A stretch of 64,000 bases of DNA from Pelagihabitans sp963710535 (GTDB taxonomy: Bacteria > Bacteroidota > Bacteroidia > Flavobacteriales > Flavobacteriaceae). The notes below the pieces were generated by a model that was given only the letters and a program-made list of their open reading frames with translations, was not told the DNA's origin and made no database searches. The stretch spans positions 186,001 through 250,000 of the forward strand of contig CAVQAW010000008.1 of NCBI GenBank assembly GCA_963710535.1, written 5' to 3'. Below are positions 51,335-58,951 of the stretch, one piece after another. How positions within the stretch are numbered: position 1 is the first letter of the stretch; each line of letters opens with the position of its first letter. The position numbers were made by a program, and so were the translations under genes.

Positions 51335-51418
51335 GCGACAAAGATTTCAATCCCCGCAACAGGGAACATTTTAAGCTAAAGTTAACCATTTGCTGGAAAG
51401 TACTCTTGCATTTATTTC

Positions 51419-51426
51419 TAAATTTG
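51419..51426 (+). promoter_or_regulatory. Possible -7 element of cysE-cysM
   Basis: TAAATTTG is an exact TAnnTTTG match about 20 bases before the cysE start codon. The nearest TTTG (51389-51392) is 26 bases upstream, too far for a standard -33, so only the -7 is supported. Confidence 0.45.
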
Positions 51427-51444
51427 ACTTCTTTATAACCGCCC

Positions 51445-52239
51445 ATGAACAAACAAGACATCATCAACAAAATCATCGAGCACAAAAAACAGCCCAATCT
51501 CAGGTATGAATTGAAGGAAAAGGTTGAGTTATTTACCGATAGGCTCTTTTATACCTTATTTGACAGCGATACCCCCGTGGCGGCAAATCTGGATATTTTG
51601 GAAAAAGAGTTCGATGCATTGGTGAAACTGGCTTGTTGGGAACCCGATAAGCCCTGTTCAAAGGTCTGGGAAAATTATGTGGTAAAATTACCGAAGGTCC
51701 TCGAAAGTTTGAATCTCGATGCCGATGCCATTGTGAACTGTGATCCAGCATCCCTTTCTGTTGAGGAAGTGTATATGGCCTACCCGGGTTTCTATGCCAT
51801 TGCCATTTATCGCCTGGCCCATGAACTTTATGTTAAAGGATTTCCATTGGTGCCCAGATTGATGACCGAATATGCCCATAGACAAACGGGTGTCGATATC
51901 AATCCAGGGGCAAAGATCGGCAGGTCTTTTTTTATCGATCATGCCACGGGTGTGGTCATTGGAGAGACGGCCGTCATCAAAGACAACGTGAAAATATACC
52001 AGGGCGTCACCTTGGGGGCTTTATATGTGGCAAAGAACCTGCGCAATACTAAAAGACACCCTACCATCGAGAACAACGTCACTATTTATGCCAATGCAAC
52101 CATCTTGGGTGGCGATACCATTATTGGAGAAAATAGCGTGATCGGAGGCAACGCTTGGATTACCGCTTCGGTCCCTGCCAATTCGACCGTCTTCCATACA
52201 CCGGAAATCAAAATTAAAACCCAGCCCAATGTCGTTTAA
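51445..52239 (+). CDS. cysE: Serine O-acetyltransferase
   Basis: The 264-residue enzyme makes O-acetylserine from serine and acetyl-CoA, the first step of cysteine synthesis. The N-terminal helical part (about 1-130) is followed by the left-handed hexapeptide helix: VDINPGAKIGRSFFIDHATG, VVIGETAVIKDNVKIYQGVT, NNVTIYANATILGGDTIIG, with the catalytic His in FFIDHATG and the LGAL loop. It overlaps cysM by 11 bases, so synthesis of the two proteins is likely coupled and they may form the cysteine synthase complex. The length is typical of the Bacteroidota form, with a longer N-terminal helical region than the short EpsC type. Confidence 0.94.
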   Translation: MNKQDIINKIIEHKKQPNLRYELKEKVELFTDRLFYTLFDSDTPVAANLDILEKEFDALVKLACWEPDKPCSKVWENYVVKLPKVLESLNLDADAIVNCDPASLSVEEVYMAYPGFYAIAIYRLAHELYVKGFPLVPRLMTEYAHRQTGVDINPGAKIGRSFFIDHATGVVIGETAVIKDNVKIYQGVTLGALYVAKNLRNTKRHPTIENNVTIYANATILGGDTIIGENSVIGGNAWITASVPANSTVFHTPEIKIKTQPNVV

Positions 52240-53113
52240 GTTATTGGACCTTATTGGCAACACTCCTTTGGTTGAATCGCGCGCCTTGAACCAAAATCGG
52301 AACGTGAAGCTTTATTTTAAGATGGAAGGCCATAATCCGGGGGGAAGCGTAAAAGATAGAGCCGCTTTGAACATGCTCAGAAGCGGACTGGAACGTGGCG
52401 ATTTTGACAAGAATTCGAAACTGATCGAGGCCACAAGCGGCAACACGGGCATTGCCCTTGCGATGATTGCCGGCATCTACGGATTGGGCATTGAACTGGT
52501 CATGCCTGAAAACAGTACCAAGGAAAGGGTTCAGACCATGAAGGCCTATGGCGCTAAAGTTACCTTGACCCCCTCTGATGTGGGCATTGAAGGCGCTCGT
52601 GATTATGCGGAGGCAAAAGTGAGGAACGAAGGGTTCATCATGATCAATCAATTTGCAAATGATGACAATTGGAAGGCCCATCTGCAAACCACGGGGCCGG
52701 AAATCTGGAGGGATACCGAAGGGAAAGTAACCCATTTTGTGTCCTCCATGGGCACTACTGGCACCATTATGGGCACGTCGACCTTTTTGAAGGGGCAGCA
52801 TGGGCAGATACAGATTATTGGGGTACAGCCAACCGATGGCTCAAGCATCCCTGGAATCAGAAAATGGCCTATGGATTACCTCCCAAAAATTTTCGATGCC
52901 AGCAAAGTCGACCAAGTTTTGGAAGTAAGCCAACAAGAGTCTCAGGATATGGCCAAACGTTTGGCCAAGGAAGAAGGTATTTTTGCGGGCATGAGTAGCG
53001 GTGGCGCCACCGTAGCGGCCCTGCGTGTGGCAGAAAGCCTTGATAGCGGCGTAGTGGTTTCCATTATCTGTGACCGCGGCGATCGTTATCTCTCTTCCAA
53101 TCTTTTTGAATAA
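52229..53113 (+). CDS. cysM: Cysteine synthase (CysM type)
   Basis: The 294-residue PLP enzyme converts O-acetylserine plus sulfide (or thiosulfate) to cysteine. The PLP lysine is Lys42 in GGSVKDRAAL; substrate loop TSGNTGIALAMIA and the PLP phosphate-binding glycine loop VSSMGTTGTIMG are present, and the C-terminal Ser of SIICDRGDRYLS contacts the pyridine nitrogen. It starts 11 bases inside cysE. The SAT-binding groove expected for CysK is not obvious, and length and motif spacing fit CysM, but a CysK-like activity cannot be excluded. Confidence 0.92.
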   Translation: MSFKLLDLIGNTPLVESRALNQNRNVKLYFKMEGHNPGGSVKDRAALNMLRSGLERGDFDKNSKLIEATSGNTGIALAMIAGIYGLGIELVMPENSTKERVQTMKAYGAKVTLTPSDVGIEGARDYAEAKVRNEGFIMINQFANDDNWKAHLQTTGPEIWRDTEGKVTHFVSSMGTTGTIMGTSTFLKGQHGQIQIIGVQPTDGSSIPGIRKWPMDYLPKIFDASKVDQVLEVSQQESQDMAKRLAKEEGIFAGMSSGGATVAALRVAESLDSGVVVSIICDRGDRYLSSNLFE

Positions 53114-53156
53114 GGCCAATTAGACCATGGTTTGGCCTGTTGATGCATCAAGAAAT

Positions 53157-54341
53157 TCACCAAACCGATAGAATGGTTTTGACGCCCAAAAGCAGGGTCA
53201 ATAGGATGATGAAGAGGCCCAATACATTTTGGGTGATGCTGTTTTTATAGGCACCCATGACAGTGGTACGGTTTACGACCCATAGAAGAAAAACAGCAAT
53301 GACCGGCAAGAGCAAACCATTCGCTACTTGGGCAAATTTGATGATTTCAATGGGCTTGATGCCAAAAGATAACGATAAAACGCCAAGGAAGAGGATTCCC
53401 ATCCATACCGATTTAAATTTAATGTCCTTCAGTCCAGCTTTCCAACCAAAACAGCTGTTGGCCACATAGGCGGCCGCCAAAGGTGCCGTAATGGCCGATG
53501 TGACCCCCGCCGCGAACAATCCAATGCCCATAAAGTATTGGGCCGCTTTTCCATAAAGCGGTTCAAGGCCTTTTGCCAGGTCCATCACGTTTTGAACTCC
53601 CTGGGCGGGAATGGCCGCTGCCGCGATAATAATGGCCATCGAAACCAACCCTCCCAACAAAATGGATATGAGCGTATCCAATTTTGCCCATTTCAAATCC
53701 TCCTTCGATGTCCATTTTTCACGCACCAGTGAGGCATGAAGAAAAAGATTGTAGGGCACTACGGTCGTTCCGATCAAGGCAATGACTGTAAGAATACTGC
53801 CTTCGGGCAAACTGGGAACCAGCATTCCCTTAAGCATACTCCCCAAGTCTGGACGGGTAATGCAGGCCGTGATCAAAAAAGAGAGGCTCATCAACAAAAC
53901 CAGGCCCACAAATACTTTTTCCAAGACTTTATAATTCCCCAAAAAGAGGAGTAAAAAGGCAAGTCCCCCTATAATATAGGGATAGCAAAAACTAAATTCA
54001 CTTCCAAATAGGGCTTCCAGCCCCAAGGTGGCCCCACCTATATTCCCGCCCTCATAGGCGGTGTTGCCGATTACGATCGCTGCAAGGATAATGCCGACCA
54101 TGAATTTGCGAAGCAATGGCGACCGCAATTCATTTTTAATGACATCCGCCAAGCCATTCTGGGTGACCACGCCCAAGCGAGCAGCCATTTCCTGCAAGAT
54201 GAGCGTGGCCACAATGCTGAAAAGCATGGCCCACAAAAGGGCATAGCCGAAACCGACCCCGGCCAGCGTACAGGCAGTGACCGTGCCCGGGCCGATAAAG
54301 GCGGCAGCAACCAGTACTCCTGGCCCCATCTTTTTAAACAT
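53157..54341 (-). CDS. Nramp-family divalent metal transporter with non-canonical metal site
   Basis: The 394-residue protein has about 11 membrane helices and clear Nramp architecture: GPGVLVAAAFIGPGTVTACTLAG in helix 1 and LIGTTVVPYNLFLHASLVREKW in helix 6. In canonical Nramp proteins helix 1 has DPGN and helix 6 has MPH, which bind Mn(II) or Fe(II). Here they are GPGT and VPY, so the Asp, Asn, Met and His that coordinate the metal are all replaced. This suggests altered ion choice (for example Mg(II)) or a different substrate. An inverted repeat TTCGGGA-N4-TCCCGAA lies 53 bases upstream and could be its operator. It is not beside other metal genes. Confidence 0.85.
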   Translation of the reverse strand: MFKKMGPGVLVAAAFIGPGTVTACTLAGVGFGYALLWAMLFSIVATLILQEMAARLGVVTQNGLADVIKNELRSPLLRKFMVGIILAAIVIGNTAYEGGNIGGATLGLEALFGSEFSFCYPYIIGGLAFLLLFLGNYKVLEKVFVGLVLLMSLSFLITACITRPDLGSMLKGMLVPSLPEGSILTVIALIGTTVVPYNLFLHASLVREKWTSKEDLKWAKLDTLISILLGGLVSMAIIIAAAAIPAQGVQNVMDLAKGLEPLYGKAAQYFMGIGLFAAGVTSAITAPLAAAYVANSCFGWKAGLKDIKFKSVWMGILFLGVLSLSFGIKPIEIIKFAQVANGLLLPVIAVFLLWVVNRTTVMGAYKNSITQNVLGLFIILLTLLLGVKTILSVW

Positions 54342-54393
54342 AGCGAAAGCAGTTTTTCGAACGAAAGTAAATATATGGGGTTAAGGTCAGAAC

Positions 54394-54411
54394 TTCGGGA
54401 AATATCCCGAA
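54394..54411. promoter_or_regulatory. Inverted repeat upstream of the Nramp-type gene
   Basis: TTCGGGA (54394-54400), AATA, TCCCGAA (54405-54411): perfect 7-bp arms, 53 bases before the start codon at 54341. A related stem CCCGA-TTCAT-TCGGG lies at 54564-54578 before the divergent zinc-ribbon gene, with the same TTCGGG half. The pair could be binding sites for one metal-responsive regulator. Confidence 0.5.
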
Positions 54412-54599
54412 AAGTTGTATTGCCTGATATAGCAAACAAGTGCATTTCATCTAAAATAATGTCGTTCGTCTAAAATCTGGGTGTCGTACGTCGAGGCTTT
54501 ATAATAATCCAAGAATTGTTAGGTTATAATTATCCCAAATCGAACCAATTTAAAAATCCCCCACCCGATTCATTCGGGAATTTAAAATGAACTTAATCA

Positions 54600-55046
54600 A
54601 TGACCTGCTTAGAATGTAACAAAGAACTCAGTTATCTCGATCACAGGAATTCTATGGAAACTTTTGGCGTAGAGCTCTGTGCCCAACATCAAGGACGTAT
54701 GGAAAAACTGATCGAAGAAAACCAGACCCCATTGGAAGCCATACAACTGTATTACGGACTTAGGGCCGAAGGCATCAAAGCGATGTTGGAATGGTGGGAC
54801 GGTAAAAAATCGATAGATATCGCCATATCGAGGGTGAAACTTAACATTGAAATAGATTCTGAATACCATATGATGACCCATGAACAGGCGATGAACGATC
54901 TGGAAGAGGCCATGCATTCCTACAAGAACGGATTTACCACCATTCGGATTCCCCATATCCTGATTCGGCACTACCTCAAAGAAACCGTGCACAACATCAT
55001 CGGTATCATGGAAGGACTCCGTGCCAATTTAAAAGCCATCATTTAA
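54600..55046 (+). CDS. Zinc-ribbon-containing hypothetical protein
   Basis: The 148-residue protein has an N-terminal treble-clef or zinc-ribbon pattern, Cys3-x2-Cys6-x20-Cys27-x2-His30 (MTCLECNKEL ... ELCAQHQ). The rest is helical and mixed (TPLEAIQLYYGLRAEGIKAML, DIAISRVKLNIEIDSEYHMM, RIPHILIRHYLKETVHNIIGIMEG). The middle EID...H.M region is loosely reminiscent of DUF559-type endonuclease folds, but key residues are not clear, so I do not call a nuclease. It is cytoplasmic and starts 17 bases before the GldL-like gene. The function is unknown. Confidence 0.7.
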   Translation: MTCLECNKELSYLDHRNSMETFGVELCAQHQGRMEKLIEENQTPLEAIQLYYGLRAEGIKAMLEWWDGKKSIDIAISRVKLNIEIDSEYHMMTHEQAMNDLEEAMHSYKNGFTTIRIPHILIRHYLKETVHNIIGIMEGLRANLKAII

Positions 55047-55062
55047 TGTAAAACGCAAGATC

Positions 55063-55626
55063 ATGTCAATCGCAAAAAAGATTTTAACGACGCCTTTAAG
55101 GATCGCACTGTCAATACTTTTATTGGGAATTTTAACCAAAATACTCCAATGGGACTTTGCTCCGGCCGTAATCATTTTTGCCTTTTCGGCCATCGCCATC
55201 TTATATACCCTCCGCTTTTGGCAAAAGAATCCCAAAGTTTTTGTTGACTACGTGAAATTGGTCTTGGTTACTTTTTGGACCATGAATGGTATTTTTAGGA
55301 TACTTGATTTTCCATATACCCTTTTCTTTCAAGTTGTTACGGGCATTTCCTTCATCACTTGGTTTATCATGGAAGGAACCGCTTATTTTATGGATATCGA
55401 CCGTAGGACCAAGAACAGTGCTACCCAAATCTGGTGGAACATCGCCATGGTGTTGGGCACTTTGGCCATCATCATGGGCAGTCTATTGAAAATACTCCAA
55501 TGGGAATTTGCCACCCCTCTATTGATATCTGGCTTCTTCATTGTCACCCTCTATATTTTGAAAGATGTCTTTATCGCTTCCAAAATTGAAGAAAAAGACA
55601 GGGGAAGCGGGGAATTTCAATTGTAA
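55063..55626 (+). CDS. GldL-like integral membrane protein with internal duplication
   Basis: The 187-residue membrane protein has about five hydrophobic helices and two copies of a motif seen in GldL-type proteins: LLLGILTKILQWDFAPAVIIFAF near residue 20 and IIMGSLLKILQWEFATPLLISGF near 145. These resemble the GldL/GldK-associated KI-x-HWP segment but with Q-W-(D/E)-F-A. The halves suggest an ancestral duplication. GldL forms the gliding/type IX secretion motor with GldM; this protein lacks a GldM neighbour and is not the gldL locus itself. It may have an unrelated membrane role. It follows the zinc-ribbon protein by 16 bases. Confidence 0.75.
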   Translation: MSIAKKILTTPLRIALSILLLGILTKILQWDFAPAVIIFAFSAIAILYTLRFWQKNPKVFVDYVKLVLVTFWTMNGIFRILDFPYTLFFQVVTGISFITWFIMEGTAYFMDIDRRTKNSATQIWWNIAMVLGTLAIIMGSLLKILQWEFATPLLISGFFIVTLYILKDVFIASKIEEKDRGSGEFQL

Positions 55627-55811
55627 CCTATCTCTTAAGTGGGTCCACTTCGCCTGTTTTTATAGGCCGCCGTCTGGCTTGCTTTTTCACTGGTATACCA
55701 ACTTCAGGGCAAACCTGGGTTTTCCATTAAAAACAATTTTTAGCGGCTCCAGCCAAAATTGCCATTTTTCGATCATATATTATTTGTATCTTTTTTTCAT
55801 AATTGGGAATT

Positions 55812-56924
55812 ATGAAAAATATAGATCGACGACAATGGCTCAGAACCATTGGATTATCAGGCGGATTTGCCCTCATGGGCGGACTGGATACCATGGCTAT
55901 GGGCATTCCTTCACGTTTAATGGCCGACGGCGCCATTGCCAAGCTCAATTCCAACGAAAACCCCTATGGCCCCTCTGAACGGGTCAGAAAAGCCATCACC
56001 AACTCCTTTGATATGGCCTGCCGCTATCCATTTCAAGCACTGGAGGGCTTGGTAGACATGATCGCGGAAAAGGAGGGCGTCACAAGAGACCATGTAGTGG
56101 TGACCGGGGGGTCAACAGAAGGACTTCATGCAACTGGCCTTGTATATGGGATAAGTGGAGGTGAAATCATCGCCGCCGACCCAACCTTCCAAGCCATGTT
56201 GACCTATGCTGAGGGTTTTGGCGCCTATGTACATCGGGTACCGGTAAACAAGAGCTACGGCCATGATCTGGAAGCCATGGCGCAAAGAATCACCAGTAAA
56301 ACCAGGCTTATTTTCATCTGTAACCCCAACAATCCGACCGGAACTTTGTTGGACCAGAACATGCTGCGCGATTTTTGTTCATCCTTGGATGAAAAAGCCG
56401 TTATTTTCAGCGATGAAGCCTATTACGACTTCATTACCGAACCCGACTATCCCTCGATGGTAGAATTGGTAAAGCAAGGCCAAAATGTGATTGTATCAAA
56501 GACATTTTCAAAAGTTTATGGATTGGCGGGGTTAAGGCTGGGGTATCTGATCGCAAGACCCGATATCGCGGAGCGCCTCAACAATGCAGTGATGGCGAAT
56601 ACCAATATGTTAGCCATTGCCGCTGCCAAGGAAGCCCTGAAAGACGATGAATTTTATAAGTTCAGTTTGGGCAAGAACGAGGCGGCCAAAAAACAAATTT
56701 ATGTCACCCTTGATGAATTGGGACTGGAGCACATCAAATCTCACACCAATTTCGTATTCTTCAAGTCGGGCAGGAACATCAATGAGCTCATGGCCGCGAT
56801 GCAGAAAGAAAACGTGATCATTGGCAGGCCGTTCCCACCATTCTACGAATGGGCACGGATCAGCACAGGAACTACCCAGGAAATGGAAATGTTCGACAGG
56901 GCATTAAAGAGGGTCATGGCTTGA
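55812..56924 (+). CDS. Tat-type exported PLP-dependent aminotransferase (histidinol-phosphate aminotransferase-like)
   Basis: From ATG 55812 (a TTG at 55803 is in frame but unlikely) the product is 370 residues. The N-terminus IDRRQWLRTIGLSGGFALMGG has the paired arginines of a twin-arginine export signal. The fold-type I aminotransferase core follows: SNENPYGPSERV, CNPNNPTGTLLD, FSDEAYYDF and the PLP Lys in SKTFSKVYGLAGLRLGYL (near residue 232), then RISTGTTQEM for the substrate carboxylate. The nearest families are HisC-like. If exported folded with PLP, it would work outside the cytoplasm, an unusual place for this chemistry; a defective or unused signal is the alternative. Confidence 0.85.
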   Translation: MKNIDRRQWLRTIGLSGGFALMGGLDTMAMGIPSRLMADGAIAKLNSNENPYGPSERVRKAITNSFDMACRYPFQALEGLVDMIAEKEGVTRDHVVVTGGSTEGLHATGLVYGISGGEIIAADPTFQAMLTYAEGFGAYVHRVPVNKSYGHDLEAMAQRITSKTRLIFICNPNNPTGTLLDQNMLRDFCSSLDEKAVIFSDEAYYDFITEPDYPSMVELVKQGQNVIVSKTFSKVYGLAGLRLGYLIARPDIAERLNNAVMANTNMLAIAAAKEALKDDEFYKFSLGKNEAAKKQIYVTLDELGLEHIKSHTNFVFFKSGRNINELMAAMQKENVIIGRPFPPFYEWARISTGTTQEMEMFDRALKRVMA

Positions 56925-57112
56925 GCCATGCGTTCCGTTTGTCGATAAAGGGCCATTTTATATGGTTGTGCGAACGCTACCTATTCATCCATTGATAGAT
57001 TAAAAAAACCCTTGAACGATTATTCTCCAGCAAATCGAATATTCTGCCCTTTGCTCGGGACGAATATAGTTTCTGCCCAAGATTTCGGTTTTAATAGTAT
57101 AAACCGTGTCTT

Positions 57113-57205
57113 ATGAACAAAAAAAATACTTTCACTTTCATGCTCTATAGTTTCTGTACTTTTTGTATCCTTTGGTCGCTGTATATTCTGATCTACAAAG
57201 TATAA
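57113..57205 (+). CDS. Possible 30-residue membrane peptide
   Basis: ATG 57113 opens a frame coding one hydrophobic helix rich in C, F and L (FMLYSFCTFCILWSLYILI). No family match or clear ribosome-binding site was found. It may be a chance frame in AT-rich DNA. Confidence 0.25.
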   Translation: MNKKNTFTFMLYSFCTFCILWSLYILIYKV

Positions 57206-57224
57206 TGGACTTGAGGATACAAGG

Positions 57225-57485
57225 TCAAGATCTTCCGGCCGAAATGGTCTGAGGAGCCATGCTTTGATTCCAAGGCGCTACAAAACCATTTTTGCAGAGG
57301 TCTCTTGGAGTCTGTACAAAACATTGGGTGACACCTGGCTCCCCATCTACTTCCATAATGACAGCCCCGGCCCAATCCGGAATAAGGCCCGGTAAATAAG
57401 CGCAGGCCTTCGGACAGAAAATGGCATCATTCGTACTTGTTCTAGCGTTTATCTCATGATCAATGGCTTCTTTTAGCATGGGCAT
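57225..57485 (-). CDS. Possible 86-residue protein with four cysteines
   Basis: The frame MPMLKEAIDHEINARTSTN has a normal residue mix and four cysteines in CPKAC, TQCF and DLCKN. The central VIMEVDGEPGVT reads like a beta hairpin. There is no signal peptide, no recognisable family and no obvious promoter or ribosome site (AT-rich TAAATG start). I keep it as a candidate because the composition looks like real protein and no other gene occupies this DNA. Confidence 0.35.
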   Translation of the reverse strand: MPMLKEAIDHEINARTSTNDAIFCPKACAYLPGLIPDWAGAVIMEVDGEPGVTQCFVQTPRDLCKNGFVAPWNQSMAPQTISAGRS

Positions 57486-57601
57486 TTAATGGGAATTGGT
57501 ATTTAAGGATGATTGGCCAACCGGGACAAAACCCCTTTCCAAAGATTGAAAAAATCAAAAAAAATAAGAATGGCATGATTTTCTGAATTAGCACTTCACC
57601 C

Positions 57602-57638
57602 ACGGACGGACGGTTTTCAAATTGATTCGTCCGTTTTT
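57602..57638 (+). terminator. Terminator-like hairpin in the intergenic region
   Basis: ACGGACG (57602-57608 or the shifted repeat 57606-57612) pairs with CGTCCGT (57628-57634) and runs into TTTTT. It could end a transcript from the possible membrane peptide or from the aminotransferase gene. Confidence 0.5.
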
Positions 57639-57817
57639 ATTATACGTTGTTCCTTACTATATACCGCTTTATCGACCAATGACCACAATATTTGAGAGGC
57701 TTGTGCGTTAGCTATTTGATGGTTTGGCAACACCAGATCATCGATAAAATATGACCGTTTGTCGAATTGATATGGATAAACGCGATAAGGAAGCGTAACC
57801 TCTTTTTTTGGTGAATT

Positions 57818-58795
57818 ATGAAAACAAAACCTTCAGGCAACTTGAAATCCAACTATGGGAAAGAGCTTTTGAATCTCTTCATCCTGTTCGCTTGTGCCAG
57901 TTTTACCGGTTATGCGAATACGGCCACAGCTATAAAAACAGATTTTACATTATGTGTCAATGCCTCCGATTTCAGGTTTCACCTCTGGCAAAAAGATGAT
58001 CTGGCCGCCTTGACCGATCAAAATTTCCTTCCAGACCGCACGGCCTTGGAAATCACCTATCCAAGTGAAGGTACGGTATGGACGATTCCCGAAACGGTGG
58101 AGCTGAAATGGCATACCAAGAATATTCCTGTTGATAGGGCCATCAGATTTTATCTTGTAAAAGATGATATGGTCGTACAAGAGTTGGGAAGGTTCGAAAA
58201 CAACAATTTTGTGGATGGGGTGTCATTGGATAAATCATTACCGGCCGGTGACAACTATAGGGTGATGGGCATAGAGATGTTTCCAGCAGACAAAGATCAT
58301 ATCGCAAAATACGCTACGGGCTTCTTTACCATAAATAAATCCCCACGTAAAAAGAATGTACAAGCTGAGGTGGTCAAAGAAGTGGTCGTTGCCGAAATGG
58401 AAGAAAAAGCGGTAACTGCCCCGGTCGAGGAAGCACCGATCAGAAATACATTCGAAGGCCGTAAGATTACCTATATCAAGGAAATGAACGTGAACAATGC
58501 CGATATCAGCATCAGTTTATGGGACCATGGCCGTAAAGATGGGGATGTCGTTTCGATCTACCTCAATGGTGTAGCCGTCGTTTCCAACTATGCCCTCACC
58601 TACCAGAAGGAAAAATTCGACATTCAACTCGACCCTTCGAAACCCAACGACCTGTTCCTATATGCCCACAATCTTGGGAAATATCCACCCAACACGGTTT
58701 CAATCGAAATCAAGGACAAGACCGATTCGGAAAACATCGTTTTAAATTCTGACCTTAAAAGCTGTGAGGCTGTTTTGATCAATGTGAAAGATTGA
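57818..58795 (+). CDS. Exported protein with Kre9/KNH-like (Ser-Thr-rich) beta domain
   Basis: The 325-residue protein has a signal peptide near residues 1-40 (LLNLFILFACASFTGYANTA). Residues about 75-175 match the Kre9/KNH-type Ig domain (ITYPSEGTVWTIPETVELKWHTKNIPV, MVVQELGRFENNN). An acidic linker follows (EVVKEVVVAEMEEKAVTAPVEEAP, about 190-215), then a C-terminal domain (about 220-325; ISISLWDHGRKDGDVVSIYLNG ... FDIQLDPSKPNDLFLYAHNLG). Such exported beta proteins often bind surface glycans or other proteins, but the role here is unknown. It is followed by two CotH-like genes on the same strand after a terminator-like hairpin. Confidence 0.75.
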   Translation: MKTKPSGNLKSNYGKELLNLFILFACASFTGYANTATAIKTDFTLCVNASDFRFHLWQKDDLAALTDQNFLPDRTALEITYPSEGTVWTIPETVELKWHTKNIPVDRAIRFYLVKDDMVVQELGRFENNNFVDGVSLDKSLPAGDNYRVMGIEMFPADKDHIAKYATGFFTINKSPRKKNVQAEVVKEVVVAEMEEKAVTAPVEEAPIRNTFEGRKITYIKEMNVNNADISISLWDHGRKDGDVVSIYLNGVAVVSNYALTYQKEKFDIQLDPSKPNDLFLYAHNLGKYPPNTVSIEIKDKTDSENIVLNSDLKSCEAVLINVKD

Positions 58796-58856
58796 TCATT
58801 TGCCAACATCATAAGTATCTTCTTAATCCAAAATGACACCTTTGACGGTAGGCCAT

Positions 58857-58884
58857 ACCAAAGCGGCCAGTTTTGGTTTTTTAT
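58857..58884 (+). terminator. Terminator after the Kre9-like gene
   Basis: CCAAA-GCGGCCAG-TTTTGG forms a short stem followed by six T (58877-58882). It lies about 60 bases after the stop codon and 68 bases before the next start codon. Confidence 0.6.
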
Positions 58885-58951
58885 CTTATCATTATCCCAT
58901 AACAATAATTCTCAGTATCTTAGGGAGTAGCTCACACAACTGCTGCTACCG

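Larger units (their letters stand above)
56925..57817. other. About 890-base stretch with low coding content
   Basis: It holds a possible 30-codon membrane peptide (57113-57205), a possible 86-residue cysteine-containing protein on the minus strand (57225-57485) and a terminator-like hairpin (57602-57638). Apart from these I see nothing of clear function. Confidence 0.5.
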
